64,000 bases of DNA. Source: an uncultured Roseicyclus sp. GTDB lineage: Bacteria > Pseudomonadota > Alphaproteobacteria > Rhodobacterales > Rhodobacteraceae. A program made the position numbers and the translations under genes. This document shows, in pieces, positions 44,032 to 52,421 of this stretch. Location: contig CANMRT010000001.1 of assembly GCA_947500415.1 (NCBI GenBank), forward strand, positions 1,636,073 through 1,700,072, in the 5' to 3' direction. The first letter of the stretch is position 1. Each line of letters starts with the position of its first letter. Below the pieces are notes generated by a model that saw nothing but the letters and a program-made list of their open reading frames with translations, did not search any database and was not told the DNA's origin.

Positions 44032-44778
44032 TTAAGCTGCCGACAGGGTCGAAACGATGCCGCTGAAATCTGCGGCCTTTAGCGACGCGCCACCCACCAG
44101 CGCGCCATCTACATTCGACACCGCAAAGATCTCAGCCGCATTGGAGGGTTTCACCGACCCACCGTAGAGCAGGGGAATGTCATGGGCACCGTTACCAAAC
44201 CGCTCCGCCAGATCCGCGCGCATATGGTCGTGGACTTCTGCGATCTGTTCCAGTGTGGGCGTGCGCCCGGTGCCGATGGCCCAAACCGGCTCATAGGCGA
44301 TGACGACGTGCGACAAGTCCGTGCCTTCAGGGACGGAGCCCGCCAGTTGCGAAGAGACGACGTTCAGCGTGACATCTGCGTCGCGCTCTGCCTCGGTCTC
44401 CCCAACGCAGATGACAGCGATCAGGCCCGCCTCGATGGCGGCACCGGCCTGTGCCGCGACCGCTTCGTCGGTTTCCCCGTGGTCAGCCCGCCGCTCGGAA
44501 TGGCCAAGGATCACGTGGGTTGCGCCCGCGTCGGCCAACATCGCCGCCGAGATGTCGCCGGTATGCGCACCCGAACCGTTCGGGTGGCAGGTTTGGCCGC
44601 CAACCATCAAATGGCTCCCCTGCGCCATGTCGGCCATCCGCGAGATCAGCGTCGCGGGTGGGCACAACAACACCTCGCAGGTGGCGTCCCCAATGGCTGC
44701 GGTCAGTGCAGCTACCTCAGCCAAAGCTGCGGTTGTTCCGTTCATCTTCCAGTTGCCTGCCGCCAATTTCCGTGCCAT
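44032..44778 (-). CDS. tpiA: Triosephosphate isomerase
   Basis: Glycolytic enzyme that interconverts dihydroxyacetone phosphate and glyceraldehyde 3-phosphate. I start it at the ATG at 44778 (MARKLAAGNWKMNG), giving 248 residues, the normal length. Active-site residues are K11 (NWKMNG), H93 (ILGHSERR) and the general base E163 (AYEPVWAIGTG). The phosphate-gripping GGSVKPSN and GALVGGASL loops are present near the C-terminus. It is a single gene, convergent with the PPC protein and divergent from the 2-oxoglutarate oxygenase (gap 77 bp); no other glycolytic gene is adjacent. Confidence 0.97.
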   Translation of the reverse strand: MARKLAAGNWKMNGTTAALAEVAALTAAIGDATCEVLLCPPATLISRMADMAQGSHLMVGGQTCHPNGSGAHTGDISAAMLADAGATHVILGHSERRADHGETDEAVAAQAGAAIEAGLIAVICVGETEAERDADVTLNVVSSQLAGSVPEGTDLSHVVIAYEPVWAIGTGRTPTLEQIAEVHDHMRADLAERFGNGAHDIPLLYGGSVKPSNAAEIFAVSNVDGALVGGASLKAADFSGIVSTLSAA

Positions 44779-44855
44779 CGCCGCCTCCGAGGTTTTTCGT
44801 GTGGGCCGAGCGTTGGCAAACCCACGCCCTATGGTCAACCCGAGAGGTGCCCGCC

Positions 44856-45776
44856 ATGTCCAGCAACATGATCCCCCACATTGATGCCAAGGCCCTTGCA
44901 GCCCGCGACCCCGAGGCGCTGACCGCCACCAAGCACGGCGCTGAGGAAGTAGGCTTTCTGACGCTGCACAACACGGCGCTTTCGACTTCTGAGGTTGAGG
45001 CGGCCATTGCCGCCTACCGCGCGTTTTTCAAAGGCCCGCGCGAGGTGAAAGAGGCGGTCAATATGAATGTCACAGGCTCTAATCGCGGCTGGGGCGGACC
45101 GGGATCCGAGCAGGTCGATCCTGAGGCGAACCCTGACTATAAAGAGGTCTTTGATTGCGGGGTCGAGCTGCCCAAGGGCGATCCCTTTGCCCGTCTGCCA
45201 GTCTATGCGCCAAACCAATGGCCCGCCGCGCCTGAGGGGTTTCAGGACGCGATCGAAGGCTATTTCACGCAGGCGCGCGCCATCGCACTGAGCCTGTTGG
45301 CAGGCATTTCTGTTGCGATTGGGAAGGACGAGACCTTCTTCGACGACAAATTCGCCAAACCTATGGCCCTGCTGCGCGGCAACTTTTACCCGGAACGGCC
45401 CTCTTGGGCGGGGGACAAGGATTTCGGCATCGCGGCCCATACGGACTACGGTTGCCTGACCCTATTGGCGACGGATGGGCAACCGGGGTTGGAGGTGCAG
45501 CTGCGCGATGGAACCTGGGTACCGGTCGAAGCGCAGCCCGGCACGTTCATCATAAACTTCGGCGAGATGCTGGAGATGTGGACCGCAGGCCAAGTCCGCG
45601 CCACGCCACACCGTGTGATCGGCGGCGCGCAGGAGCGGATCTCCATCCCGCTATTCTTCAATCCGGTTTTTGACACCGACGTATCCGCAGAAGGTCAGGC
45701 GACGATCACGGCAGGCGAGCACCTGTCGAAGCGATACATGGAAACCTACACGCACCTGCAGTCGGCGACCGAATAG
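44856..45776 (+). CDS. 2-oxoglutarate/Fe(II) oxygenase, isopenicillin N synthase-like
   Basis: Non-haem iron oxygenase of 306 residues from the ATG at 44856, which follows GAGAGGTG; a much longer open frame upstream is antisense to tpiA and is rejected. The double-stranded beta-helix core holds the facial triad H195-x-D197 (AAHTDYGCLTLL) and H252 (ATPHRVIGG), plus the RxS pair R261/S263 that grips the 2-oxoglutarate carboxylate (RISIPLFFNP). The N-terminal domain (residues 1-120) is of the DIOX_N type. Such proteins hydroxylate or desaturate small molecules. A beta-lactam role is not implied, because no other pathway gene is present. Confidence 0.9.
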   Translation: MSSNMIPHIDAKALAARDPEALTATKHGAEEVGFLTLHNTALSTSEVEAAIAAYRAFFKGPREVKEAVNMNVTGSNRGWGGPGSEQVDPEANPDYKEVFDCGVELPKGDPFARLPVYAPNQWPAAPEGFQDAIEGYFTQARAIALSLLAGISVAIGKDETFFDDKFAKPMALLRGNFYPERPSWAGDKDFGIAAHTDYGCLTLLATDGQPGLEVQLRDGTWVPVEAQPGTFIINFGEMLEMWTAGQVRATPHRVIGGAQERISIPLFFNPVFDTDVSAEGQATITAGEHLSKRYMETYTHLQSATE

Positions 45777-45854
45777 AGCTCAACCGCTCCTCGGTCCGTC
45801 GGACCTCCTCGCAGCGCCCCCTCTGCTGACCCCTGCGGGCGGCGCAATCAGGTC

Positions 45855-46181
45855 TTAAAGGTGCTCCAGCGCCCGCCGGGCCCAGGAAACGGCTTCCTCG
45901 GGATCATCCAACGCGGCATCGGGCATGGTCCAATACGGCATGAACGTCGGCTTGTCGCGCCCCTCGCGTTGGTACTGCCAGCGGGTGCAGCCCTCATCTT
46001 CCAGCACCTGCTGAAAATCGCCCGCGCCTTTGAGGTACATCTGCCCATCTGACATCAAGAGCGCGAAGATCGTGCCCTCATTGTAAAGGCACAGCCCGCC
46101 CATCATTTTTCGTGTGGTGATGTCGCCTAGGCCCGAGAACAGCTCGACCGCATGTTCAATCTCCTCGGCGGAGACGCTCAT
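45855..46181 (-). CDS. TfoX N-terminal domain protein
   Basis: Small cytoplasmic protein of 108 residues that matches the TfoX_N fold. It has an N-terminal helix (EEIEHAVELFSGL), the typical ITTRKMMGGLCLYNEGTIFALL strand pair, the DGQMYLKG turn, and YWTMPDAALDDPEEAVSWARRAL at the end. Full TfoX/Sxy regulators have an additional C-terminal domain, which is missing. Stand-alone N-domains are common and have no proven role, so a competence function should not be assumed. The start codon overlaps the stop of the SufA-like gene (ATGA), so the two are translationally coupled. Confidence 0.85.
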   Translation of the reverse strand: MSVSAEEIEHAVELFSGLGDITTRKMMGGLCLYNEGTIFALLMSDGQMYLKGAGDFQQVLEDEGCTRWQYQREGRDKPTFMPYWTMPDAALDDPEEAVSWARRALEHL

Positions 46182-46549
46182 GCCTCGGCGCTCAGCTCAT
46201 CGATGTCTTTGAACTTGATCGACTCGCCGCAGCCGCACGCATCGGAGACGTTGGGATTTTGGAACTTGAAGCTCGCTTCCAACAGGCTGACTTCATAGTC
46301 AATTTCAGTGCCGAACAGGAACATCTGCGCCATGGGCGCAATCATCACCCGCGCGCCATCCTGTTCGACGACCTCATCGTTAGGGTCGATCTCGGACACG
46401 TAGTCCATCGTATATTCCATACCCGCACAGCCGCCTTTCTTGACGCCGATGCGCAAGCCTTGCGTGCCACCCTGCGCCATTAGTTTGGCGATTTGGGCGG
46501 AGGCTTTGTCGGTGAGCGTTACGGCTTGCTTGCCGGGGATGCCGAACAT
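46178..46549 (-). CDS. A-type Fe-S carrier (HesB/IscA/SufA family)
   Basis: Iron-sulfur carrier of 123 residues. The three conserved cysteines are C41 (KKGGCAGMEY) and C105/C107 (DACGCGES), which bind a 2Fe-2S cluster between two subunits. The N-terminal extension is short. A-type carriers receive clusters from a SUF or ISC scaffold and pass them to apo-enzymes. SufA is the likeliest subtype given the SufT-like gene 0.9 kb away, but IscA or ErpA cannot be excluded by eye. It overlaps the TfoX-domain gene by 4 bp. The rest of a suf cluster is not in the window. Confidence 0.92.
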   Translation of the reverse strand: MFGIPGKQAVTLTDKASAQIAKLMAQGGTQGLRIGVKKGGCAGMEYTMDYVSEIDPNDEVVEQDGARVMIAPMAQMFLFGTEIDYEVSLLEASFKFQNPNVSDACGCGESIKFKDIDELSAEA

Positions 46550-46636
46550 TTCGGTCGGTCCTTATGCGGTGCGTGTCTGAGGGTAATGTAAGGGCAGGGC
46601 GGCTATGCCTCAAGGCACGACATTGCGATGGTGGAT

Positions 46637-47314
46637 TTACTGCATCATCGGCATCACAAGCGCCAGCGGGATTGCCACGGCCAAGCCCCAACCCAGGCTG
46701 ATACCAGAGCCGAGCAAGAGCCGGTTTCGGGCCGTCGTATCGCGGCCCGGCAGCTTTGCGCCCATGTAGATCGCCTTTGCCGCTAGAACAGCGCCTGCGA
46801 AGATCGGCCAGCCGCCGATCAAGACGACGCAAAGGGCGGCACGTTCCAACCAGCCCAGAAGTACGCCACGGCTTTCGCCGAGGCCTTGACGGTTGAGGAT
46901 CGTGGCCACTGCATATTGACCTCCGCGCGCAGCGAAGAGAACGCCGCCGACGATCATGTAGTAGACAGGTAGGTTCGCAACATCGGCCAGCGGGCTTGCG
47001 GGCCATATACCGGGGGCGAGAAGGGCGATCCCGGCGATGGAGGCGACGTGAAGAAGTTGATCGAAGACATAGGCGAAAAGACCTTCGGGCATCGCATAGG
47101 TCTTCACGATATCGATCCAGAGGTGCGCGACAGCCAGGCCCAAAAACCAGGGGTTGAACGTGAGTGTCGTCAGGCACATCGTTCCCAGCACCGGCCCGAT
47201 ATGGGCGGCCATGGCGATGGCGCGGCGCTTGTTGATGACCATCCAGCGGGTCTGCAGCACGTAGTCCGCCAGGACATGAGCCAGAAACAGCGCAGCGAAT
47301 GTATATGCGGCCAT
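46637..47314 (-). CDS. DUF3307 membrane protein
   Basis: Membrane protein of 225 residues from the ATG at 47314 (MAAYTFAALFLAHVLADYVLQT). The N-terminal HVLADYVLQTRWMVINKR segment and the following histidine-containing helices (MAAHIG, AVAHLWIDIVKTY) are what I expect of DUF3307 proteins. About six membrane segments are visible. Conserved His and Asp residues inside the helices suggest metal binding or catalysis, but no function is established for the family. The gene sits between the SufT-like and the SufA-like genes on the same strand; whether it is linked to cluster assembly is open. The upstream frame extension lacks a ribosome-binding site and is rejected. Confidence 0.78.
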   Translation of the reverse strand: MAAYTFAALFLAHVLADYVLQTRWMVINKRRAIAMAAHIGPVLGTMCLTTLTFNPWFLGLAVAHLWIDIVKTYAMPEGLFAYVFDQLLHVASIAGIALLAPGIWPASPLADVANLPVYYMIVGGVLFAARGGQYAVATILNRQGLGESRGVLLGWLERAALCVVLIGGWPIFAGAVLAAKAIYMGAKLPGRDTTARNRLLLGSGISLGWGLAVAIPLALVMPMMQ

Positions 47315-47482
47315 ATGGCGGTCCTGTTTCCTTCGCCCGCTTGTAGCGGACCCGTCGCGCGCCGTTGGTCGCCACGCGATTTCTGTCTTAGCCCCATGGC
47401 ACGATGGCAGGCACGACACAGCACTGCAAGGCGACGCGCGCGTCACATGGCGTAAGGAAAGCCGGACTTTACAGGAAGCAGG

Positions 47483-47845
47483 TTACATGAAGCCCAGTTC
47501 AAGCCGGGCCTCATCGCTCATCATGTCCATGCCCCAGGGCGGATCCCATGTGATCTCGACATTGACGGTCTTCACACCGTCCAATGGCTCAACCGCATCG
47601 GCGAGCCAACCGGGCATTTCGCCCGCCACCGGGCAGCCGGGTGCGGTCAGGGTCATGATGATGGAAACATCATTCTCTGCCCCGATCTCAATCGTATAGA
47701 CGAGGCCCAGGTCATAGATATTCACCGGTATTTCCGGATCGAACACCGACCGGCACGCCTCAACGACATTGTCGTACAGCGGATGATCCGTGCTCGACGG
47801 CGCAATAAGCGGTGCGCCTTCCATCTGTGGGGATTGCTCGGTCAT
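47483..47845 (-). CDS. sufT: SufT-like DUF59 (MIP18) Fe-S maturation protein
   Basis: Protein of 120 residues. Residues 1-20 are a variable tail; the DUF59 domain (about 24-105) has FDPEIPVNIYDLGLVY and MTLTAPGCPVAGEMP, with the conserved cysteine C71, and ends in VEITWDPPWGMDMMSDEARLELG. Members of this family help mature iron-sulfur proteins and are usually the last gene of the SUF operon in alphaproteobacteria. Here the upstream neighbour on the other strand is a methyltransferase gene, so this copy stands apart from sufBCDS or the order has been broken. The family call is firm; its exact client proteins are unknown. Confidence 0.88.
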   Translation of the reverse strand: MTEQSPQMEGAPLIAPSSTDHPLYDNVVEACRSVFDPEIPVNIYDLGLVYTIEIGAENDVSIIMTLTAPGCPVAGEMPGWLADAVEPLDGVKTVNVEITWDPPWGMDMMSDEARLELGFM

Positions 47846-47984
47846 GTTTGGGTCCGTTCGAATACCTGAGTGAAGATATAGGGAACAGGAGGGGCGGCGT
47901 AAAGGCGGGCCGGACAGGGCGGCGTGGCGTTAAGTGGAAGACCATGCCAGTGTGCCGTCTAAGGCGGAAAAAAGGATGCGGCAC

Positions 47985-48800
47985 ATGGATTGGAATGCGA
48001 TGGCGGCCCCGTGGCTCGCGTTGGAGGCTGAGACCGATGTCAAACACGCCCCTGTGCGCCATGAATTGATGCAACGCGCGAATCTTCGGGCGGGTCAGCA
48101 TGTTCTGGATATTGGGCCGGGGGCGGGGATCACCTTGCTGGATGCGGCGACGGCCGTGGGGCCGCAAGGCCGCGTGACAGGCATCGAGATCGCGCCGCCC
48201 TTTGCGGATAGAGCGCGGGAGCGGAGCCCGGAGACGGTGGACGTGATCGTGGCCGATGCACAGGACCATGATTTCGAACCGGCCTCCTTCGATGCCGCGA
48301 TATCTCTGTTTGGAGTGATGTTCTTTCGCGACAGCGTGGCCGCATTCCGCAATATGCGCCCGGCGTTGAAGCCCGGCGGCGCGATGTATTTCGCGTGTTG
48401 GGGGCCGCCTGCGCGCAATCCTTACTTTACCATGCCCGCGCAGATCGCGGCTGAGGTATTGGGGCCCGGCGTGGCCTTCGATCCAACCGGGCCGGGGCCG
48501 ATGCGTTTTGGTGATGCGGATATGCTGGCCGACTTGCTGGAGACAGCCGGATGGGTCGCAGAGATCGAAACGATGGATCTGCACCTCACACCAGCCGGCA
48601 CGCCTGCGGATGTCGCCGAGGCGCTCATGCGCATTGGGGCGGCTGCCATGCGGATGAAGCAGGCGAAGGATGAGGGCACCCTTACGGAAGCCCAACGCCA
48701 CGCGATTTTCGACGGAACGAAGGGCTGGCTTGAAGAGATGGAATCCGACGGCGAAGTCCGCATCCCGGCCTGTGTGCATTTCGTGCGGGCGAGGGCCTAG
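47985..48800 (+). CDS. SAM-dependent methyltransferase
   Basis: Class I methyltransferase of 271 residues from the ATG at 47985, nine bases after AAAGG; an in-frame ATG at 47976 overlaps that site. The S-adenosylmethionine motif is VLDIGPGAGITLLDAA, followed by the acidic strand-2 end (VTGIEIAPP), then ADAQDHDFEPASFDAAIS and the strand-4 LFGVMFF. The later ALKPGGAMYFACWGPP is the usual post-motif III loop. UbiE/arsenite-methyltransferase-like enzymes have the same layout, but no substrate residue set is visible. It is convergent with the LysR regulator, ending 4 bp inside its 3' end, and divergent from the SufT-like gene. Confidence 0.85.
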   Translation: MDWNAMAAPWLALEAETDVKHAPVRHELMQRANLRAGQHVLDIGPGAGITLLDAATAVGPQGRVTGIEIAPPFADRARERSPETVDVIVADAQDHDFEPASFDAAISLFGVMFFRDSVAAFRNMRPALKPGGAMYFACWGPPARNPYFTMPAQIAAEVLGPGVAFDPTGPGPMRFGDADMLADLLETAGWVAEIETMDLHLTPAGTPADVAEALMRIGAAAMRMKQAKDEGTLTEAQRHAIFDGTKGWLEEMESDGEVRIPACVHFVRARA

Positions 48801-49627
48801 GCCGCAGCCGGTCGGTTTTCTGACCTGAGAAACCGCGCCAGTGCGGTAAGCGCTTGCCTTATGGCGGGGTCATGTCGGCCTTCGTGATGGCACACCAGCC
48901 ATTGCTCTGAATTCAGGTCCTCAATTGGATCGCTCAGCCGGATCAGGTCAGACGCCTTTTCCCCAATGAACGTGGGCAAAACGATCCTACCTACACCCGC
49001 CTGCGCCATGGCCATGCCAAGTTGCGCTTCATTGGCGCGGGTCACGATGTCGTCGCTATAGTGCGCCTCAATCCAACGTGCTGACGGCGTCGCCGCACGG
49101 TCGCCTGCGGCCCCGATCCAGCCAGGAACATCAGCGCTGCGCCCATAGACGGCGAAGTGGACCTGTGCCGTCTGTCGCCCGGCGAGCCAGGGTTGGTCCG
49201 GTCGCCTGTTGCGGATGCCGATGTCGATTTCGCGCCGGGCGATGTCCATGTCCAGCTCGCATTGCAGAAACTCGGGCACCCAGTCGCACTCCGGCTTCCA
49301 GAAGTCGTCCAAGTGCTGTGCCAGCATCATCGCGGTCCACGTGCCTGCCGAAATGCGCACGCGGTGCTTTCCTTTCGGGCGGTCTCGCCATTCGGTGATG
49401 TCGGCAGCCGCCGCCTCCATCCGTTCCGTGCGGCGCAGCAATTCGCGCCCCTCAGTGGTCAACGCGTATCCATGGCGACCGTGCAAAAACAGTGGCCGCC
49501 CGATTGAGGCCTCTAACGCCTTCATCCGCCGGCTGAGCGTCGCGACCGAGCTTCCACCTTGCTCGGCCGCTGCCGTCAGGCTGCCTTTCCGTGCCACTTC
49601 CGCAAACAGGGCGAGATCATCCCACAT
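48797..49627 (-). CDS. LysR-family transcriptional regulator
   Basis: LysR regulator of 276 residues from the ATG at 49627, preceded by AAAGGTG. The N-terminal helix-turn-helix is residues 1-60 (WDDLALFAEVARKGSLTAAAE, then SSVATLSRRMKALEASIGRPLF). The effector domain (about 88-270) is shorter than average and contains no obvious cofactor motif. It resembles the AaeR/YhjC-like subgroup in its FLHGRHGYALTTEG segment. It is divergent from a small basic protein gene (gap 103 bp), which is the natural first target. Effector unknown. The long upstream frame (to 49951) would overlap that small gene and is rejected. Confidence 0.9.
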   Translation of the reverse strand: MWDDLALFAEVARKGSLTAAAEQGGSSVATLSRRMKALEASIGRPLFLHGRHGYALTTEGRELLRRTERMEAAAADITEWRDRPKGKHRVRISAGTWTAMMLAQHLDDFWKPECDWVPEFLQCELDMDIARREIDIGIRNRRPDQPWLAGRQTAQVHFAVYGRSADVPGWIGAAGDRAATPSARWIEAHYSDDIVTRANEAQLGMAMAQAGVGRIVLPTFIGEKASDLIRLSDPIEDLNSEQWLVCHHEGRHDPAIRQALTALARFLRSENRPAAA

Positions 49628-49730
49628 CGGCCACACCTTTTCATTTTTGCAAATTAACTGCTGATCCTGGCGGTCGCGCGTAACGCCAATCTTGGAGCAA
49701 ATAGACAAAGGAAGCAAAAGGATTTGACCA

Positions 49731-49973
49731 ATGCGTGAGATTATCCGGAAGATCGAAATTCCCCAACAGCCAAGAACAGGTATCATGGAAGAGCGGCAGT
49801 TGTTTGCAAAAATGATAGAAACGGAGCGCCGACAGGCCCGAGCGGCCCGGTATAGGAAGGTCATGGAAGTCTTGAGGTTGCGCTGGGTACAGCGGCTTGG
49901 GCGGCCACGGCCAAAAGACACCGGCAACCACCGCACCCATATGCCTCTCAACTACGCCTACGAGGAGGGCTGA
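49731..49973 (+). CDS. Small basic protein, uncharacterised
   Basis: Protein of 80 residues, rich in Arg (16 of 80) and with few hydrophobics. It has a central helix ERRQARAARYRKVMEVLRLR and no cysteine or signal peptide. AAAGGA lies about 10 bp before the ATG. Its position, divergent from the LysR gene, suggests it is controlled by that regulator. The Arg-rich helix could bind nucleic acid. I do not recognise a family. The coding call rests on the ribosome-binding site, the position and the lack of a competing frame. Confidence 0.5.
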   Translation: MREIIRKIEIPQQPRTGIMEERQLFAKMIETERRQARAARYRKVMEVLRLRWVQRLGRPRPKDTGNHRTHMPLNYAYEEG

Positions 49974-50066
49974 AAGACCGAAGAGAAGCGCGGCACGGGC
50001 ACATCTACCAGGCGTGCCGCGCCCCGGCCCTTGGCAAACACCAATTCTCGGTGCATGGACCCGTCC

Positions 50067-51197
50067 ATGACAAAACGCTTTGAATTCACTCTCAACGCAA
50101 CCTCAGGCAGGGCGCGCGCTGGCGTGATCCAGACCCCGCGCGGCGACATTCGCACACCTGCCTTTATGCCTGTCGGCACCGCTGCAACCGTCAAGGCGAT
50201 GATGCCTGAAAGCGTAACGGCGACGGGCGCCGATATCCTTCTGGGTAACACCTACCACCTTATGCTGCGCCCAACGGCGGAACGGATCGCAAACCTGGGC
50301 GGGCTGCATAGATTCATGAACTGGGACAAGCCGATCCTGACGGACTCGGGCGGCTTTCAGGTCATGTCGTTGGCGGATTTGCGCAAGCTGACGGAAGAGG
50401 GGGTGACGTTCCGCTCCCACATCGATGGCTCCAAGCATCTGCTCAGCCCTGAACGGTCGATGGAAATCCAGAAACTGCTCGGCTCTGACGTCGTGATGTG
50501 TTTCGACGAATGCCCGGCCCTGCCTGCGGATCGCAAGGCGCTTGAGGACTCCATGCGCCTGTCGATGCGGTGGGCGCAGCGCTCGAAGGACGCTTTCGGG
50601 GACAGGCCAGGATATGCGCTTTTCGGCATTCAACAGGGTGGGCTTGAGCAAGACCTGCGCGAGGAATCTGCCAAGGCGCTGCGCGAGATAGAATTTGACG
50701 GCTACGCCGTGGGCGGTCTGGCCGTGGGAGAGGGGCAGGAGGCGATGTTCGGCTGCCTTGACTTCGCGCCGGAGCAGCTGCCCGTGGACAAGCCGCGCTA
50801 CCTGATGGGCGTGGGAAAGCCAGACGACATCGTGGGCGCCGTGAAGCGGGGCATTGATATGATGGATTGCGTGCTACCCTCGCGCTCGGGCCGCACGGGC
50901 CAGGCTTGGACGCGGCGGGGGCAGGTCAACATCAAGAACGCCCGCCATGCCGATGATCCGAGGCCATTGGATGAGCATTGCACCTGTCCTGCCTGCACCA
51001 ATTATTCGCGCGCCTATCTGCACCACGTCTTCCGGGCGCAGGAGATGATCTCAGGTATGCTGCTGACGTGGCATAACCTGCACTACTATCAGGAGCTGAT
51101 GGCGGGGATGCGGGCGGCGATTGCTGAGGGTCGGTTCGAGGGTTTTGAGGCCGACTTCCACGCCCTGCGCGCCGAGGGCGATATTGAGCCAATTTAG
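50067..51197 (+). CDS. tgt: tRNA-guanine transglycosylase
   Basis: Swaps guanine 34 for preQ1 in tRNAs with GUN anticodons (Asp, Asn, His, Tyr), the insertion step of queuosine synthesis. I start it at the ATG at 50067 ([14 protein letters not shown]), giving 376 residues; ATGs at 50055 and 50031 are alternatives. Catalytic aspartates are D93 ([10 protein letters not shown]) and the nucleophile D267 ([15 protein letters not shown]). The zinc site is C305-T-C307-PA-C310 with H336. FDECPA near residue 147 helps bind the base. queA is 31 kb to the left. The tRNA-Asp(GTC) gene at the right end of the window is a substrate. Confidence 0.97.
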   Translation: MTKRFEFTLNATSGRARAGVIQTPRGDIRTPAFMPVGTAATVKAMMPESVTATGADILLGNTYHLMLRPTAERIANLGGLHRFMNWDKPILTDSGGFQVMSLADLRKLTEEGVTFRSHIDGSKHLLSPERSMEIQKLLGSDVVMCFDECPALPADRKALEDSMRLSMRWAQRSKDAFGDRPGYALFGIQQGGLEQDLREESAKALREIEFDGYAVGGLAVGEGQEAMFGCLDFAPEQLPVDKPRYLMGVGKPDDIVGAVKRGIDMMDCVLPSRSGRTGQAWTRRGQVNIKNARHADDPRPLDEHCTCPACTNYSRAYLHHVFRAQEMISGMLLTWHNLHYYQELMAGMRAAIAEGRFEGFEADFHALRAEGDIEPI

Positions 51198-51200
51198 GTG

Positions 51201-51216
51201 TTATCACGCGTGATAA
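51201..51216. promoter_or_regulatory. Perfect 16-bp palindrome after tgt
   Basis: TTATCACGCGTGATAA reads the same on both strands and starts 4 bp after the tgt stop codon. The centre CGCG leaves no loop and no T-run follows, so it fits a dimeric repressor site better than a terminator. It is 181 bp before the next start codon. Confidence 0.45.
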
Positions 51217-51396
51217 GGCGGGTTAAAATGCTGATAATAAAAGATAAATAGAATCCTGTTTACGTTTCGTTGACCAACAATTTCCGACCCTGAGCCTAAT
51301 GGCACCGGCCATGCAATTGGTCGAACAGCGCCCATCTTTTGCCCATCTTTCCCGCCATTCGTGACCGCACGTTGGCGCGCAAAGAAAGGCTGGCCC

Positions 51397-52299
51397 ATGC
51401 TTCGACGCCTCTACCGTCAAAGACGGCGTATCGTGTTCTTGATCGTCTGCGTGCTCTGCGCACTGGCGCTTTCTGGCGTTGAGTCCGACAGCCTGCGTTA
51501 CACCATCAAACATCAGGCGGGCGGGCAGGCGGGCCTCTACATCGGCGTCTTCGTTGCCGTCTTTGTGGTTTTCGCAATTGCCGTGGCAGCCGCCTTGATC
51601 GTTCTTTTGCCGGGCTTGCGGCGCACGCTTGAATGCGGGGGGATCGCCGCGGTTCTTCTCCAATTGATCCAGCTCTTCGGACCCAGCGTCCTTCCCGACG
51701 GCGCATTGGCCGCCTCTGCCCTGCCGTTTTGGTACATGGGGGTCTACTTCGTTGTCGCCACCGTGGTTGAGCGTGACATGTTCTACCGCCAAGGGTTGCG
51801 CTTGCGGTTCAAGTCAACAGGTCAGCGCCGGATCCAGGCAACGCAAGCTCAGGTCTGGGCCGCAACGGCCCCGGAGCTCGCCCATGTGGAAACCTATTTC
51901 TCTGGCCTCCTGATGCGCGTTGTACCGCGCCCTGATCTGGGGCCGGACATGCAGGAGGCGCATTACAGCGTCGGGTCTTCAACGTCGCTTGTGCAGATAC
52001 AAGAGCGCCTAGATTGGAACGCACCGCACCGCCTTCACTACCGGTTTGAACCCGAAAACCGCCCCGAAAAGGCGCCCGCCATCCGCGGCACCTATGAGAT
52101 GGTGAGCACCGCACGCGATGATGGGGCGACGGACGTGACCGTAACCCACGACTATCCGGCTATTGGAATGGGCACGTGGCTCCTGATTTGGCTCGATGAT
52201 CTGGTGGGCAGCGAGGTCGATGGCTTGCAAGCGCATCTGGAAGGACGTCGGGATTTCTCGACGGTCGGGTGGGCCAAGCGCAAGATTGCCGCCAGCTGA
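51397..52299 (+). CDS. Membrane protein with C-terminal SRPBCC-like domain, uncharacterised
   Basis: Protein of 300 residues from the ATG at 51397, which follows AGAAAGG. Three membrane helices are visible (about residues 12-28, 46-76 and 110-125) in the first 130 residues. The rest is soluble and beta-rich: QVWAATAPELAHVETYF, then VQIQERLDWNAPHRLHYRFEPENRP, MVSTARDDGATDVTVTHDYP and WLLIWLDDLVGSEVDGLQAHLEGRRD. The order of strands and the final long helix resemble the START/SRPBCC fold that encloses hydrophobic ligands. I recognise no characterised family and propose no function. A hairpin follows. Confidence 0.7.
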   Translation: MLRRLYRQRRRIVFLIVCVLCALALSGVESDSLRYTIKHQAGGQAGLYIGVFVAVFVVFAIAVAAALIVLLPGLRRTLECGGIAAVLLQLIQLFGPSVLPDGALAASALPFWYMGVYFVVATVVERDMFYRQGLRLRFKSTGQRRIQATQAQVWAATAPELAHVETYFSGLLMRVVPRPDLGPDMQEAHYSVGSSTSLVQIQERLDWNAPHRLHYRFEPENRPEKAPAIRGTYEMVSTARDDGATDVTVTHDYPAIGMGTWLLIWLDDLVGSEVDGLQAHLEGRRDFSTVGWAKRKIAAS

Positions 52300-52306
52300 A
52301 CGGGAA

Positions 52307-52333
52307 GGGGGAACGGGCATATCCTGTTCCCCT
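52307..52333 (+). terminator. Hairpin after the SRPBCC-like gene
   Basis: GGGGGAACGGG pairs with CCTGTTCCCCT through 11 pairs including G-T wobbles, with a loop of 5 nt. CCTTTC follows, so the T-run is weak. Confidence 0.6.
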
Positions 52334-52421
52334 CCTTTCAAGGGAATTCCCGACTGTCGATTGACGATTTCGCGACCTAAATCCTGGATCGATAGCGTTT
52401 TCCACTTGAAAGGATTTTGAA

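Noticed and set aside
44451..44855. N-terminal extension of the 2-oxoglutarate oxygenase frame
   Set aside because: It is antisense to tpiA, and the ATG at 44856 has a proper ribosome-binding site.
45777..45854. GGTCC-GTC-GGACC hairpin after the oxygenase gene
   Set aside because: Stem of only 5 bp without a T-run; too weak to call a terminator.
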